From Pararge aegeria (lineage: Eukaryota; Arthropoda; Insecta; Lepidoptera; Nymphalidae), in the NCBI RefSeq assembly GCF_905163445.1, contig NC_053187.1:15175001-15239000 (forward strand): 64,000 nt of DNA, written 5' to 3'. Within the stretch, counting starts at the first letter, position 1. Each line of letters begins with the position of its first letter. A program made the translations under genes and the position numbers. The notes below the pieces were generated by a model. The model had not been told where the DNA came from. It searched no databases and saw only the letters and a list, made by a program, of their open reading frames with translations. This document shows, piece by piece, positions 32,500 to 44,329 of the stretch.

Positions 32500-32923
32500 A
32501 ATGTCAGTTAGACTAATTTAATGATAATAATAATAATTGTCTTTATTGGGTCTCATTTACAACGGATTCTTATAATCTATGGAACGGTAACAATTACTGT
32601 ATTACTTATAAACTGTGTTACAGCTATTAACGCCCACCTCCGGATTTTCTTAAAAAAAAAGAATAAAACAAAGAAAATTGAAATATTACAATTAACTAAA
32701 ACAATACAACTTACAATTTTATAATTTACGTGTTCGTGTATGTTTTCGTGTGTGACAGTCTGTATGTGTGTTTGTTACACACAGTAAGGGTGTGTGATTG
32801 TGTGCGTGTGAGTGTTGCGTGTTTTTGAGCGTGTTCTGCGAGCAAGGTTTGCAAACTTAGTGCCTTTAATTTGCAAGCGAAGCAAGTACGAGTTGGTATG
32901 TATTGTTTCGTCCACACGAAAAA
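32500..32923. other. No gene; TG-rich simple sequence
   Basis: Imperfect GTGT-rich microsatellite at 32725-32825. The opposite-strand frame across it (32726-33118) is repeat-derived. Confidence 0.45.
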
Positions 32924-32985
32924 GTCGATATAAACAATCGACTTACATACTAAAAATGGACATAAATTAGTAATATCTGCATCAT
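32924..32985 (+). mobile_element. Short LINE pol fragment
   Basis: AAAGTCGATATAAACAATCG and AAATGGACATAAATTAGTAA match the jockey-like copies at 41505-41560 and 52980-53035. Confidence 0.6.
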
Positions 32986-33320
32986 CATCATCAACATTTA
33001 TTGGCCCACTACAGGGCACGGGTCTCCTCGCAGGATTTCCTATCAGATATTCAGTGATAGGAAGTGTTTTCTGCTCTAAAAATAAATATTGAAAAGGTGA
33101 AACTTTTACCTTGAGCAATTAAAATAACACTGACATTAACGGTGAAGAAAAACATCGTGAGGAATCCTGCATGCCTGAGAGTTTTGCATAATGTTCTCAA
33201 AGGCTCGTGAATCCCAATCTGCACTGGATGAGCGTGGTGAATTACGGCCTAAAGCCTTTTTGGAAGGGGATCTATTATGCTCTGTAGTGAGTCTGTAGGC
33301 TAATGGGTTGTTATGAAACG
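32984..33320. mobile_element. SINE family B, split and inverted
   Basis: A minus-strand end (ATTGGCCCACTACAGGGCAC GGGTCTCC, 32984-33032) faces a plus-strand body (AACATCGTGAGGAATCCTGC to GGCTAATGGGTTGTTATG, 33135-33318). Confidence 0.6.
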
Positions 33321-33599
33321 TCTATCCTAGCAATTAGAAAGTATTATAAAACCACTTTAAGTAAATGTGCACTGAAAATATATTTAGCTATAGTTTTATT
33401 TTTTAATCAAATTTGTAAAGGTAATAAGGTTTTAAACCTGAGGCGTATATGTCAATAATTACACTGTCAACCACGCCCTTCAGACTGGAACGTAAAAATG
33501 CTGCTTGGTTCCGGAAATAAGATTGTATTTATTCCTTGAACGAGCTCTGCTATAAACTGCTACAAACCCAATCTATTGGTAGTATTTACTGTTATGTGA

Positions 33600-33860
33600 T
33601 GTTAACGTAGGTCCTTATACTTTAAGAATATGGAAGCAGGCCAATCCGCTCTCATCTCTTACGAAAAAAAAATATTCTAAAGATTGTTAAACTATGAAAT
33701 GATGTTGGAAAAGAGCAATTCGCTGAGTTTCTTGCCGGCTCTGCTCAGTGGAATCTGCCTTCCGAACCGGTGGTAGAGTGTCTAAAAACAGATTTACTTG
33801 ACGTTTCAAAAGTGCTTAAAAACTAGGCCTACTTGAAATAAATTTATTTGAATTTGAATT
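33600..33860 (+). mobile_element. Jockey-like LINE 3' end
   Basis: GATGTTGGAAAAGAGCAATT, TTTCTTGCCGGCTCTGCTCA, GAATCTGCCTTCCGAACCGG and AGGCCTACTTGAAATAAATT. Confidence 0.8.
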
Positions 33861-33869
33861 GAATAAATA

Positions 33870-34720
33870 ACATACAAGGCATTGTAACTTGTTACTGTAC
33901 TCGTAGGTACATATACCACGTTGATATTCAAACCAGGAAATGTTTTTGAACTCATTCGTTATTTGTATGTGATAAAGTCTAATTGTTACACGTAGATACT
34001 TTGATATTCAAATTTGATACTCCATTTTCCTCCAGTTTCTCGAAATATACATATTAACTTTATTCGTATTTATTATGGAAAATTTCCGTTTGAATGGCTT
34101 AATATGATTATCTACGTTAAAAGGGGAATATTTTTTTCATATACGCCTGCAGACTGAATGGTGAATTGCGCGACGATTTTATAGTTATTTCACTTGAACA
34201 ATGAAATCACAAGTAAAAACAATGAGCTTTCTTCTAATATTTCTCTTTGTTAATTTAAATCAAAACATTAAACATGAAACTAGAATAAAAATTGACATCA
34301 TTTCAGATTTTTTTATCATCGAGGAAAATTTAACTTTTTTTTTGTTTTGAACCATTAAAATAATTTTCATCATATCCACTTCAATCCGTGATGTTTTTGT
34401 AAGAATTCACTGTGTCATAAAAAAATTACATGCACACTTCTCAAGTTAGCGCAAAACGAACTTAACTTCGTTCTAGAATGCACCGTGGCCGCGTGTCTGT
34501 GGGTGTGTAGCGCCCGCCATTCTTCACATGTTTAGTTTATGGGGGTATTTTCCATTTGATAATCTAAAACATTTTTTTTTTTTAATTAAAAACCAACCTT
34601 ATAATAATTTTAAATTGATCGAAAAATAGACAAAATCATCTTTAACACGGAAAAGACCCCGTTAAACAGTTTTATAATAGTTTTTATAATAATAAGTACC
34701 AGCACGAAGCACCATTGGCG
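33870..34720. other. No gene seen
   Basis: AT-rich apart from a short GC-richer piece at 34480-34520; nothing recognised. Confidence 0.4.
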
Positions 34721-34724
34721 GTAT

Positions 34725-35065
34725 ATAACCCCAATATTATCAATAAAGCCCACCAACTCGCATTGGAGCAGCATGTTGGGTCAATATGCTCGAAAACTCT
34801 CTCTCCTATGAGTGAGGAGTTCTGTTCCCAGTTGTGGGACGTTAATAGGCCGATAGTTCTTAGGTTGGTTGCTAAAACAGGACAATATAAAAAAGAATAT
34901 AGCAGAGAAAGAGAAGCAGCATTCTCCGTTCTACTACTACAGTCTACTGCGATTAGTAACCCATCTGCCCAGCGTGGTGATTATGTGCAAACCCTCCTTT
35001 TGGGAGAAGCCTTTTGTCCAGCAGTGGACTGGTATAGGCTACTGACGATGAATATACAAATACTT
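34725..35065 (+). mobile_element. Repeat family C (SINE/LINE-like), open by chance
   Basis: AAAGCCCACCAACTCGCATT and GGAGCAGCATGTTGGGTCAA at one end, CCTTTTGTCCAGCAGTGGAC TGGTATAGGCTA at the other: signatures of a widespread lepidopteran repeat. The 131-residue frame (34715-35110) lies over it and is not a gene. Confidence 0.6.
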
Positions 35066-35599
35066 AGATTAATTAGCAGTGAAGTGAAATATTTCAGTAA
35101 ATCAGCTTAAATATACTAAAACAACAAGAACCTTTGAGCTTCAGATTCATGTTAATTGGACCAACGAAACTAAATTTGGTAAATTTTAGTTTCAATTTCA
35201 TGATAATATATTCCATTTGAAATGATTAAGTCTGATAGAATAAGGAGATTATTGTTTACATTCAATTAAATTATGTTATTTCGAGTAAGGAACCTGGAGC
35301 CTTTGTAATTTGTAAGGACGAATGAGGTTGACACGGTTCTCAGATTTCAGAATTACTTAGTTTAAATTATATTAATATTTACAGAATTAATAAGATTGTT
35401 TTTATGTTAAGTTATTTTAAAATATTCATGAACAAAAATAACCGGTATTAAAATACAAAACGGCTTCGGTATAACCGCAACGAGACAAAATATCAAAAAT
35501 GCTGACAGCATTGCCCGTTTGAGAAGCCAAATTCTTTGGTCTGGCGAGTTAAAATTATCATTAGGTATAATCATTTATACAATAACTTTTTTTTAATTC

Positions 35600-35840
35600 T
35601 TAACAATGTTAAGGTATTAACATTATAACATCACAAAAAAACAAAAAAAAATCGACTTCACTGCTTGTGGGTCTTTTGAAGAGGTTCCTAAATCCGGAGC
35701 CCTGGCTGCTGGAGACTTGGGCTATTGGGCTCCGGATTTAGGAACCTCCTCACAATATGCGCCGTTTCAAGGACTTCTGCCTGTTGTACCCTTGATTAAA
35801 CAACCGAGCGAAAGCAAGGTCCAAGAGTTTTTACTTTTCC
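35600..35840 (-). pseudogene. LINE polymerase C-terminal remnant with inserted hairpin
   Basis: Minus-strand relative of 44330-44640 (CGTTTCAAGGACTTCTGCCT, CAACCGAGCGAAAG). A perfect 22-base inverted repeat (35681-35702, 35727-35748) sits at its end. Confidence 0.5.
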
Positions 35841-36002
35841 CTTTTTAGCTTTCACCTGATAATCGTCATGAAGAATAGTTATAACAACAATCATTGCACG
35901 GCACTCTGATCGAGAGACTAGCAATATATTTAGGTGTATTGGCTGCAATATTTTATTAGGTATAGGTATTTATTGTTTTCATAAATGTAGTGACAATTTT
36001 TT

Positions 36003-36245
36003 CATCATCATCATCATCACATCAACAGATAGACGTCCACTGCTGGACATAGGTCTTTTGTAGGGAGTTCCAAGTTCCACGATTCTGAGCCGCTTGGATC
36101 AACGGCTACCTGCGACGCGCTTAATGTCGTCTGTCCACCTCGTTGGGGGTCGACCAACGCTGCGCTTACCAGTACGGGGCTGCCATTCCAGCACCTTGGG
36201 ACCCCAACGTCCATCCTTTCTCCGAACTATGTGCCCGGCCCATTG
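36003..36245 (-). pseudogene. RTE-like LINE polymerase C-terminus and 3' tail
   Basis: Minus strand reads WQWAGHIVRRKDGRWGPKVL, then a stretch with VGRPPTRWTDDIKRVAGSRW, ending QQWTS and a stop before an ATG-repeat tail (36003-36020). This is the terminal part of pol in RTE-like LINEs. 5'-truncated. Confidence 0.82.
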
Positions 36246-36921
36246 CCACTTAAGACAATTTTTTAAAGTACAAGTATTTTTTACTACTAAACTTAAAAAG
36301 TTTGTAAAGCATAAATGGAATAGTATTTATCGAAATTTATTTACAGATGAAGTCGTGGGGAAGCCATGATCAATAAATATAATGATAATAATGATTTTGA
36401 TGCAAACTACTTTGAACATAGCCTAAGTTACGAGTAAGATGTTAGAATTGGATTCTAGTGACTAAGTTTAAGCAATAACTTATTAAACTATTAAAACTCC
36501 CATAAATCTTCGTAGAAGTATGAAATGAATTTATAGCGCTCCTTTCAAATTTATCACACTATATTCAACTGAATCGAAACTTGGCTGGATAAAGAATTCC
36601 TTTAAACTGGGATGAATTTGTGAAATTAAACTATGACGCCACGATGTTTTATTCAGTTTTTATAAAATACTTGCCTTAGATAAAGTGCAGTGGTCGGTAT
36701 TTGAGAATACGGATCATTATACGGTTTAAGCTGTTGCTTATTAGCTTTTGCTCGCGGATTTGTCCGCGTTTTTGGGATTTTTATTTTTTATTAATCCTGC
36801 CGAAACCTTTTTGTTTTCCCAGGATACAATTATCCTATATTCGTCTCCAGATTGCTAGATTGTTTAAATCTCCTGAGAACGTCAACCTGTAGCTTTTCAG
36901 GGATGTAAAGTATCCTATGAC
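36246..36921. other. No gene seen
   Basis: AT-rich; frames at 36701-36892 and 36835-37113 have no support. Confidence 0.4.
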
Positions 36922-37039
36922 CAGTGGCGTGCTGGCATTAAGCTGGAAGATCGCATAAAATTGAAAAATTCTCCTTCTATATAAGTTGTATGAAATGTTT
37001 AGGGTAGGCAGGCGCGTATATATGAAGTGCACGCCACTG
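36922..37039. mobile_element. hAT-type MITE, short copy 3
   Basis: Ends CAGTGGCGTGC and GTGCACGCCACTG, internal deletion relative to the other copies, perfect 8-bp target duplication CCTATGAC at 36914-36921 and 37040-37047. Confidence 0.88.
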
Positions 37040-37047
37040 CCTATGAC

Positions 37048-37345
37048 CATCTCAAGGATGCAAGCTATAGGTGTGCCAAATTTCAAAAAAAAAATCGTGA
37101 TTAAGTTGAACATAGGTTACAAGCAAAAATACAGACAGACACATTTTCAAATTATATAGTATTGTATTTTAAAATGTAAAACCGTGTAGAACAGTAGAAA
37201 CAAAAACATGTTACTCTTCGACCTTTCAACTTATTCAATGCTAAAATCAAGTGGTTACTTAGATGGGGTTTAAATGAAGGCCAAGCAAACAAATAAACAA
37301 ACAAACAAACCCACTTTCGCATTTATAATATCAGTGAGGATTAGT
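37048..37345. repeat. LINE-like 3' tail repeats
   Basis: AATCAAGTGGTTACTTAGAT and CACTTTCGCATTTATAATAT match 62140-62240; ACAAACAAACAAAC simple sequence lies between. Confidence 0.45.
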
Positions 37346-38100
37346 AAGGATACAACTACATCTCTAAGCCGACTCTACGTAAAATGTTTTAAGGTACAAG
37401 GACAAGTGGCCACATTCCAACGGCCCTCTGAGAGTCTTTCACTGTAAAGCCTACGTGACCACGATGTAACGTCTCGTAACACACACTGAGGTCGATTCTT
37501 TGATATCTTGCATTAAATCCAACTAAAGGACATTGCTCAGCGCCCATACACAGTTCGCTTTAGAACCAACAATTATTAAAAAATAGTTGATGGTATCGTA
37601 ATAAAACCTCTAAAGAAGATTAAAGCTACGAACACCTCGGAGAATTTATTTATATATTCCATTTGAGGTTATTTTGATTATTGCCCGAGTTAATTCAAAC
37701 CATTAACTATTGATAAAGATTTTGGACTGGCTTATGATGTTCTTTTATGCTAAGTTGCGCAGTTTAAAATGCCCGTAAAGCTAAGCCAGGTTAATCAGGG
37801 TTTTAAAGGGGTGCAAAAATGAAAGTATGTTTTAAAATTCTATTTGTAGCAAAAAAAAATCACTCTGAATACTTGACACACTCTTGAGCTTACAAAGAAG
37901 CTTAATAAAGGTGACAAATAATCACAAAGCAAGATAGTCAAAATGTCCTCTACAAAATAAATTCAATATAAAACACCTTAAGTGATTCAAGCTGCTTTGA
38001 ATCTTAGTGTCTGGTCTTTTTATACTAGTATTAAGGGCTTAGTATATATTAATATTCTTGAAAATAGCGGGTGTAGAAAAATCCACCAATTAAATAATAA
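37346..38100. other. No gene seen
   Basis: Nothing recognised on either strand. Confidence 0.35.
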
Positions 38101-38102
38101 TA

Positions 38103-38360
38103 ATCATAAATATACCACGACAATAAACACATCGCCATCTAGCCCCAAGGTAAGCGTAGCTTGTGTTATGGGTACTGAGATGACTGATGAATATTTTTAT
38201 GAATTATGTACATAAATTCTTATAATACAAAGGTAAACACCCAGACACTGAAAAATATTCATGTTCATCACACGAACATGTTTCAGTTGTGGGAATCGAA
38301 CCCACGGCCATGGACTCAGAAAGCAGGGTCGCTGCCCACTGCGCACATTGGGCCGTCAAA
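38103..38360 (-). mobile_element. SINE, family A
   Basis: Minus-strand head with GCGCAGTGGGCAGCGACCCT, B-box GTGGGTTCGATTCCCACAAC, complete body to GGGGCTAGATGGCGATGTGT. Confidence 0.87.
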
Positions 38361-39524
38361 TGAATGAATGAATATAATTTTATAACTCACCAATCAAAAA
38401 AATACATTAACAGACAAAGTTTAAATTAGATCCTTTTAAGGACATTAAGTTTTAAGGATTTTTGGAAACCATAAAAGAGACATTTAAAAAATTGTATCTT
38501 GAGATTAAACAAATTGTAAAAAATTGAAAAGCGTTAGTTCTACGCTTCATTTTGTAATTAAATGCCCTATCGAATAAGCAATTAGAAAAGGATGGTCGCT
38601 TATTGGGCGAAAAATAAAAACTGTGCAGCGTATTCAAGAAAACCCAAGTGTAGAAAAGAGGTAGGTGGTGAATATAATAACATAAAAATATAAATGTATA
38701 TATACAAAATACATACAAATTAACACAATTAAATAAATATGTATACATATTATCACATACAAAAAATCTATTGTACCTAATCATAAAATATTAAATAAAG
38801 TATTATTGTGATAAAGTATATAGTAGTTACTTATTTATAGTAAATAGGAGTATTCTTTAAATTATAATATTTAGAACGATGGTCAAAAAATAACATAAGA
38901 ATGATAGTATAAGTACAATGATTGTAGAATCATATGCAAATTTGGCTGATATCCTTCCTACTTGACTAAAATTTTTTATGACCTCACAATTTTTCCTTTT
39001 TTTCTTCTCTATGAGGTTGGAATAATATGTTTTTCATATTTTTACGTACCGTTTTTGAGATTGAAATCATTGAAATATTGCACTTTCTTTACCATCATCA
39101 TAAAGACAGTTTTATCATCAACCTACATCCTCACACTTCGGTTATTGCTAACTATTATCAAACCGGACCTGTGCTCAGATAAGCTATAAATTTAAAGTCT
39201 GACTATGAGTGTTTACAAATGTGTGCGAGGAATTAAATTCAGTAATGAACTAACCGAGTCAGAATTTTCGAACGTCAACGCAAAATTGATCGCCAAAATA
39301 ACAGCAAACCTCAGTTAATTACAAAAATAAATTACAGAGAGCTTAACATAATCGACTTGTGTTTTAATAACAGTGGTTACGTGGTACTGACTTTGATTGA
39401 ACGGGGTCTATTAATTCAGATCCAGTAGGTATGCCCTTGTTTCACCCTTCATTGGTCACCGGTTAATCAGAAAGCAATTTATAATAATGGTTTCTGTACA
39501 AAAAAATATAGTGAATATTTTTTT
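38361..39524. other. No gene seen
   Basis: AT-rich; the 110-residue minus frame 38452-38784 is rich in Phe/Tyr/Asn from low-complexity DNA. Confidence 0.4.
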
Positions 39525-39632
39525 CATCATTATCTTCATATCAACGCATTACCGGCCCACTGCAGGGCACCGGTCTCCAACACATTAGAAGGGTTTAGGT
39601 CATAGTCCACCACGCTGGCCCAGTACTGAATA
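39525..39632 (-). mobile_element. SINE family B fragment
   Basis: ATCAACGCATTACCGGCCCA CTGCAGGGCACC and GTCCACCACGCTGGCCCAGT. Confidence 0.7.
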
Positions 39633-39894
39633 CTGATTGGTAGAGAATTATATATATTTATTAATGAATATCGTCAAGCGATGAACTCTATCGCAAAAAG
39701 CTCTTTTATTAAAAGAAAATACATCCCAGTCCTAAAGACATAATTATATTATGACACTTATTAATATAACATTCGTTTTTAGCCGTAGCTTACGTGCCAA
39801 AATAACTTGCATTCTAAAATAATCCATACATTTTTCGCAGCGGTGAGTGCTTTGTTTTGAGCTGGAGGTCTTTGGGGATGGATAATTTCAGAAA

Positions 39895-40445
39895 TTTCCC
39901 TGGTCTGGTCTGGTGCCAGTTTTCGACCGTAGCTAGTGATAAAAACTAAGACACCCGGAGGTATTTGAGGTATTGACGGTATCTTTACACCGTTCAAGGT
40001 CATGTAGGACTGAAGTGTATTAAAAATGTAGTCATATTTATATCGAAACACCCACCAACTTGGGTCTATGTTATGAACATTGGTTGTTAATCAAACATAA
40101 TTTTAATTGTTTTTGTAAACTGTTTTTTAATTATATAATAATTATTAGCGTTTTTGTAAAAAACCTAATGAATTTACTAAAATATCGGGCCAATATGAAT
40201 TATTTACCCACTTTATAATATTAGTGTAACATTAGTTACTAATCTAACGGATAAAATAGCGATATAGCGTTCCGGTACGATGTCACTTAGAAACCGATTC
40301 CGTTACTATATGGTTTTAATGTCAATATATTTAAAGCTATACTCCTTAACAGGTTAGCCCACTACCATCTTAGACTGCATCGTCACTTCCCACCAGGTGA
40401 GATCGAAGTCAACGGCTAACTTGTAGCAGAAGAAAAAACGTATAA
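39895..40445 (+). mobile_element. SINE family E split by a nested insertion
   Basis: GGTCTGGTCTGGTGCC...CGTAGCTAGT (39898-39938) is the front of family E, and GCGTTCCGGTACGATGTCAC to CAACGGCTAACTTGTAG (40267-40432) is its rear. About 310 bases between them match 59219-59505. Confidence 0.65.
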
Positions 40446-40900
40446 GAGCATCTCGCAATAACGCAACTAACGCGGAACATAGAATAAGTTCTCCGTGATA
40501 AAGGAAATTTATACTCGGCGTTGAAATTACGATGTAGATGTAGATACTAAACAAGTTCGATAAACATTTTATTTAAAAATAAACAAAAATAATTACACTT
40601 GCGAAATAATTTCGCGGTATTATAATTTAAATTGCTGCACCAGTGCAGTGTGGGTTAACCACATTATTTAAATTTACTGCATTTTTTAACAACAAAGCCA
40701 AGGTTTTTTGAACATCTTGATATAATAATATGTTTGTTGCTTAGCCATTCTTTTATGCAACAACGAAGCAACCGGATAGATTAGTTTCTATTTGAGAGTA
40801 ACATGTTGGTATAGTTTTTATTGAGGCAAAACAAAAGCCCAACCGAAAAAAATGAAAACGAAAACAAATATCTTATGAGGAATTAAAAGCAGTAGAAAAT
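40446..40900. other. No gene seen
   Basis: AT-rich; nothing recognised. Confidence 0.35.
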
Positions 40901-40904
40901 CATG

Positions 40905-41118
40905 ATTACCAGTAGCCTATAACAGTCCACTCCAGGCCTCTCCTAACGGGAGTGTTTGCCCATGATCACCACGCTTGGTGTTTCCAGTAGATGGTATTAG
41001 TAGCACAGACGCTGCTGCCTGATCTCCGTTATGTTCCCCTAGTCGCTTCGTACGACACCCGCGGGAAGATAAGGGGTGGTGGCAACTGTTTTCTGATCGG
41101 CCGTCACCACACAGCACA
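40905..41118 (-). mobile_element. Repeat family C fragment
   Basis: TAGCCTATAACAGTCCACTC, CACCACGCTTGGTG and GCTTCGTACGACACCCGCGG: GC-rich, minus-strand relative of the element at 34725-35065, with a fuller middle. Confidence 0.5.
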
Positions 41119-41499
41119 GAGTAAAATTAAAACAGAAAAATATTGTATAATTTGGTTATGCTACGTAACTATAGCTTCGAATCAATCTCTTTACCGATGT
41201 AGATAACTACATACAAATGCGAACATTTATATAGAATTTATTCTAATCGAGTAGAGGAAGATTTTTTTCCTTACATTGAGAAATATATTTACCCTGTGAC
41301 AATAGCAATCGGTCGCTATTACTGCGTAGAGGGTTAATTTCAATAGTAGTTACTATTTGTCGCAATTGCGCAGGAAATTTCTATATTTATGCTACAGAAG
41401 AGAACTTTGCGATCGATATATAAAATAGGTGTACTTACAGTAGCCTCGCAATATATTTATAATAATATAATCTTTATTAAACAGAACGTTAGTAATTAT

Positions 41500-42150
41500 A
41501 AATAAAAAGTCGATATAAACAGTCGACTTACTAGAAATGGACATAAATTAGTGATATCTGCACATCGTTTGAGAAAAGTACAGAATTCCTTTGTGGGGAT
41601 GGGTATATGCTTATATAACATGATACCGAAGGTAATATTAGATCTGCCTTTACCTAAGTTTAAACAATATATTAAAACACATTTAACCAATCGGGGTTAG
41701 GACACGATTGATGAATTCCTTAACGACAAGGCTGCTTGAAAGCAGGCCATTTCGTTTTGTGAGAGATGAGAGATCTCTCACCAAACGATACCGAAGTTTA
41801 ACTTAAATTGTTAAACTATAAAATTATGTTAGAAAAGAGCAATCTGCTGATTTTTAACTGGACAATGTTTGTGTGATGAACATGAATGTTTTTCAGTGTC
41901 TGGGTGTTTATCTATATTCATATAATTATTCATCAGTTATCTTAGTACCTACCCATAACACAAGCTATGTTTGGGGCTAGATGGCGATGTGTGTATTGTT
42001 GTAGTATATTTTTTTTTTTATTATTTATTCTTGCCAGCTCTTCTCAATAGAATCTGCCTGCCGAACCGGTGGTAGAGTCACTACAAACAGACTGACTTGA
42101 CGTTTCAAAAGTGCTTATAACTAGGCCTAATTAATATAAATGAATTTTGA
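41500..42150 (+). mobile_element. Jockey-like LINE 3' end interrupted by a SINE
   Basis: Pol remnant (AAAAGTACAGAATTCCTTTG then GGGATGGGTATATGC), a 3' part up to AAAGAGCAATCTGCTGATTT, then a SINE (41856-42029), then CTTGCCAGCTCTTCTCAATA GAATCTGCC to the tail at 42120-42150. Confidence 0.82.
41856..42029 (+). mobile_element. SINE family A, nested in LINE
   Basis: AACTGGACAATGTTTGTGTG, TTTTTCAGTGTCTGGGTGTT, GGGGCTAGATGGCGATGTGT and a T-rich TTATTATTTATT tail. The tRNA-like head is missing. Confidence 0.85.
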
Positions 42151-42840
42151 ATTTCAATACGAATGCTTAGTATTCTGTGGTCAAATTTTACTTATTTAAT
42201 CGCTATTATAAATGAAGGCGAACGCTTTGTGGTGCAGATAGATAATGATGAATTCAGCTCTCTATTGAATAGGGTGTGAAGAAAAAGACCATTAAATATT
42301 GGATAAAATATAGCGTTGAATTTTTTTTCATGTATTCTAAAGTTTATTATGCTATAAAATAATCCGTAGTTTCTTCATTCTTTATACATACAATCAATCT
42401 TGTACAACTTCTAAGTTTATAAATGTTATGGCATTGATATTCTTAGACTTTGCTTTATTTTTGTATCAACTTAATTTAGATATTCAACCATTAAAGCTTG
42501 CGAGATTTTTCGCAATCTCTATATCTGGCACAAAAGGTATTGTTTTTATGTAATATTACAATGCCTCTCTTGAGATGATGATTATAATAGTCCTCATGAA
42601 ATACGCGTATTATAAGGCTGTTCCTGCATTTAATAGCGACAATAAGCACTGTTCAGTGAAAGCGACCCTTACTTACTCGCCGTGTATTTTATAGCTTAAC
42701 TTTGAGAATTGATGCCGATAGCGAACCCAGTTTTGGGTCGACTCCAAAAGTAGTATTATAAGTGATATCAAATCTTTGAATATTTCGTATTACGTACCTA
42801 TATTATGTACATAATATCAAAATATTAGGTATTCGCGCAC
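42151..42840. other. No gene seen
   Basis: AT-rich; nothing recognised. Confidence 0.35.
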
Positions 42841-42842
42841 AG

Positions 42843-43195
42843 ACTTTCCTTTAAAGGAAGTTCATCAATCCAGGAGTAGTTCCAAAATCCACGGTCCCGG
42901 ACTTGTTTTCAGCGCCTCCAAGCGATCCGCCTGATATTGTCTGTCTACCTCGATGAGGGCCGACCTCCGCGTGGTTTACCAGTGCAGGGTCGCCATTCCA
43001 ACACCTTAAGACCCAACGTTCATCGGTTCTTCGATCTATATGCCCCGCCCATTGTCATTTAAGCTTCGCGACTCACTGATCTATATCTTTAGTTCTAGCT
43101 CTTCTAAGCATCTCCTCATTTCTTATAGCATAGCTCTCTCCATCGCCCGCTTAGAGACTCTGAACCTTCTTATGAGTGAGAGTTTGTGGAAGTTT
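42843..43195 (-). pseudogene. RTE-like LINE polymerase remnant
   Basis: Minus strand includes YAIRNEEMLRRARTKDI, WQWAGHIDRRTDERW and GRQTISGG, the same domain as 36003-36245, with frameshifts. It joins a family B SINE at about 43195. Confidence 0.72.
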
Positions 43196-43497
43196 ATCAT
43201 ATCAACCCATTACCGACCCACTACAGGGCACGGATCTAGTCCCACAATGTGAAGGCCGTAGTACACCACGCCCAATGCGGGTTGGTGGATTTTACACACC
43301 TTTGAGAACATTGTGGAGAACATTATGGAGAACTCTCAGATATGCAGGTTGTCTTACGATATTTTCCTTTACCGTTGAAGCAATTGATACTTTAATGATT
43401 AAAACGCACATAACTTAAAAATGTAAGAGGTGCGTCCTAGGATTCGAACTCGCACCCCGAATTTGTAGTCAAAGTCCAGGGCTATCACCGCTTCGTG
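43195..43497 (-). mobile_element. SINE, family B, near full length
   Basis: ATCAACCCATTACCGACCCA CTACAGGGCACGG through AGAACTCTCAGATATGCAGG to the head GGATTCGAACTCGCACCCCG. Confidence 0.82.
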
Positions 43498-43550
43498 GAA
43501 GTTATACGCAACCCTAATAAAGTATTTTTTTTAATCCAAGGAATTATATA

Positions 43551-43665
43551 TCGGATGCAACCTCTGTGTCTGAAAGTTCTCCATGATGGTCTCAAAAGTG
43601 TACGAGGTCTACCAATACACACTTTGCCAGCCTGGTTGACTATGGCCTAAGCATTATGGTATAAC
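43551..43665 (+). mobile_element. SINE family B fragment
   Basis: TCTGAAAGTTCTCCATGATG GTCTCAAAAGTG and GCCAGCCTGGTTGACTATGG. Confidence 0.6.
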
Positions 43666-43789
43666 CATTTTTCTTGGTTTGCTTCCAAAGAGTTACCCTA
43701 CCCTAGCAATGTCACCTGGTGGTTAATAGCAAAGTCACGCTGATGCAGTCTGACCTGTTACACATTGTATCGAAAACACGAGTTGGGAG

Positions 43790-44045
43790 GGGGTAACTAG
43801 ACAGGGTTCGGCCCACCAGAATAAAATAAAAAAGACACCAGATCAGAGAAAATTCAGAAACTATAAATTGCCAAACTGCCCCAGCTGGGGATTGAACCTG
43901 GCCCCTCCGACATAAGACAATCACTACTGTGACTAAATTTGAACGGTCTTTATGAGGTGTCCCGCCATAAATCCTGTTGTGAACACACTGTTCCTTTGGA
44001 TCGCCGCCAGAGTGTACCGCGGTGAGATTTATGGCGCAATACAAA
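43790..44045. repeat. SINE E head plus a second repeat
   Basis: CAGCTGGGGATTGAACCTGG (43877-43897) is a tRNA-like head. ATGAGGTGTCCCGCCATAAA and GATCGCCGCCAGAGTGTACC (43952-44020) are shared with 63290-63360. Confidence 0.5.
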
Positions 44046-44171
44046 CAAAATCTATCTCTCCTTCAAAGCCGCATTATAAACATGAATTAGTACATTTTAC
44101 CGGGCCATTTAACAAATTTTATATTTTATTAGGTACCAAAGACTTGACTTAATTAATAAATAATAATAGTA

Positions 44172-44262
44172 AATATACTACGACAAATGACAATCAATTT
44201 CAATCAGGAAAGTAAGCGTAGCTTGTGTTATGGGTACTTAGATGATTGATGAATATATAATA
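44172..44262 (-). mobile_element. SINE family A, truncated
   Basis: GTAAGCGTAGCTTGTGTTAT GGGTACTTAGATGATTGATG after TATACTACGACAA; about 90 bases of the distal part only. Confidence 0.65.
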
Positions 44263-44329
44263 TAAAATCTATTCTATTATTACTATCCATAATTTTTTTA
44301 TTTTTTTTAATTCTTAACAATGCTTAATT

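Noticed and set aside
32726..33118. 130-residue minus-strand frame
   Set aside because: Made of GT-rich simple sequence, a LINE piece and a SINE piece read backwards.
34715..35110. 131-residue plus-strand frame as a gene
   Set aside because: It lies over a dispersed repeat (TGTCCAGCAGTGGACTGGTA end) found elsewhere in the window.
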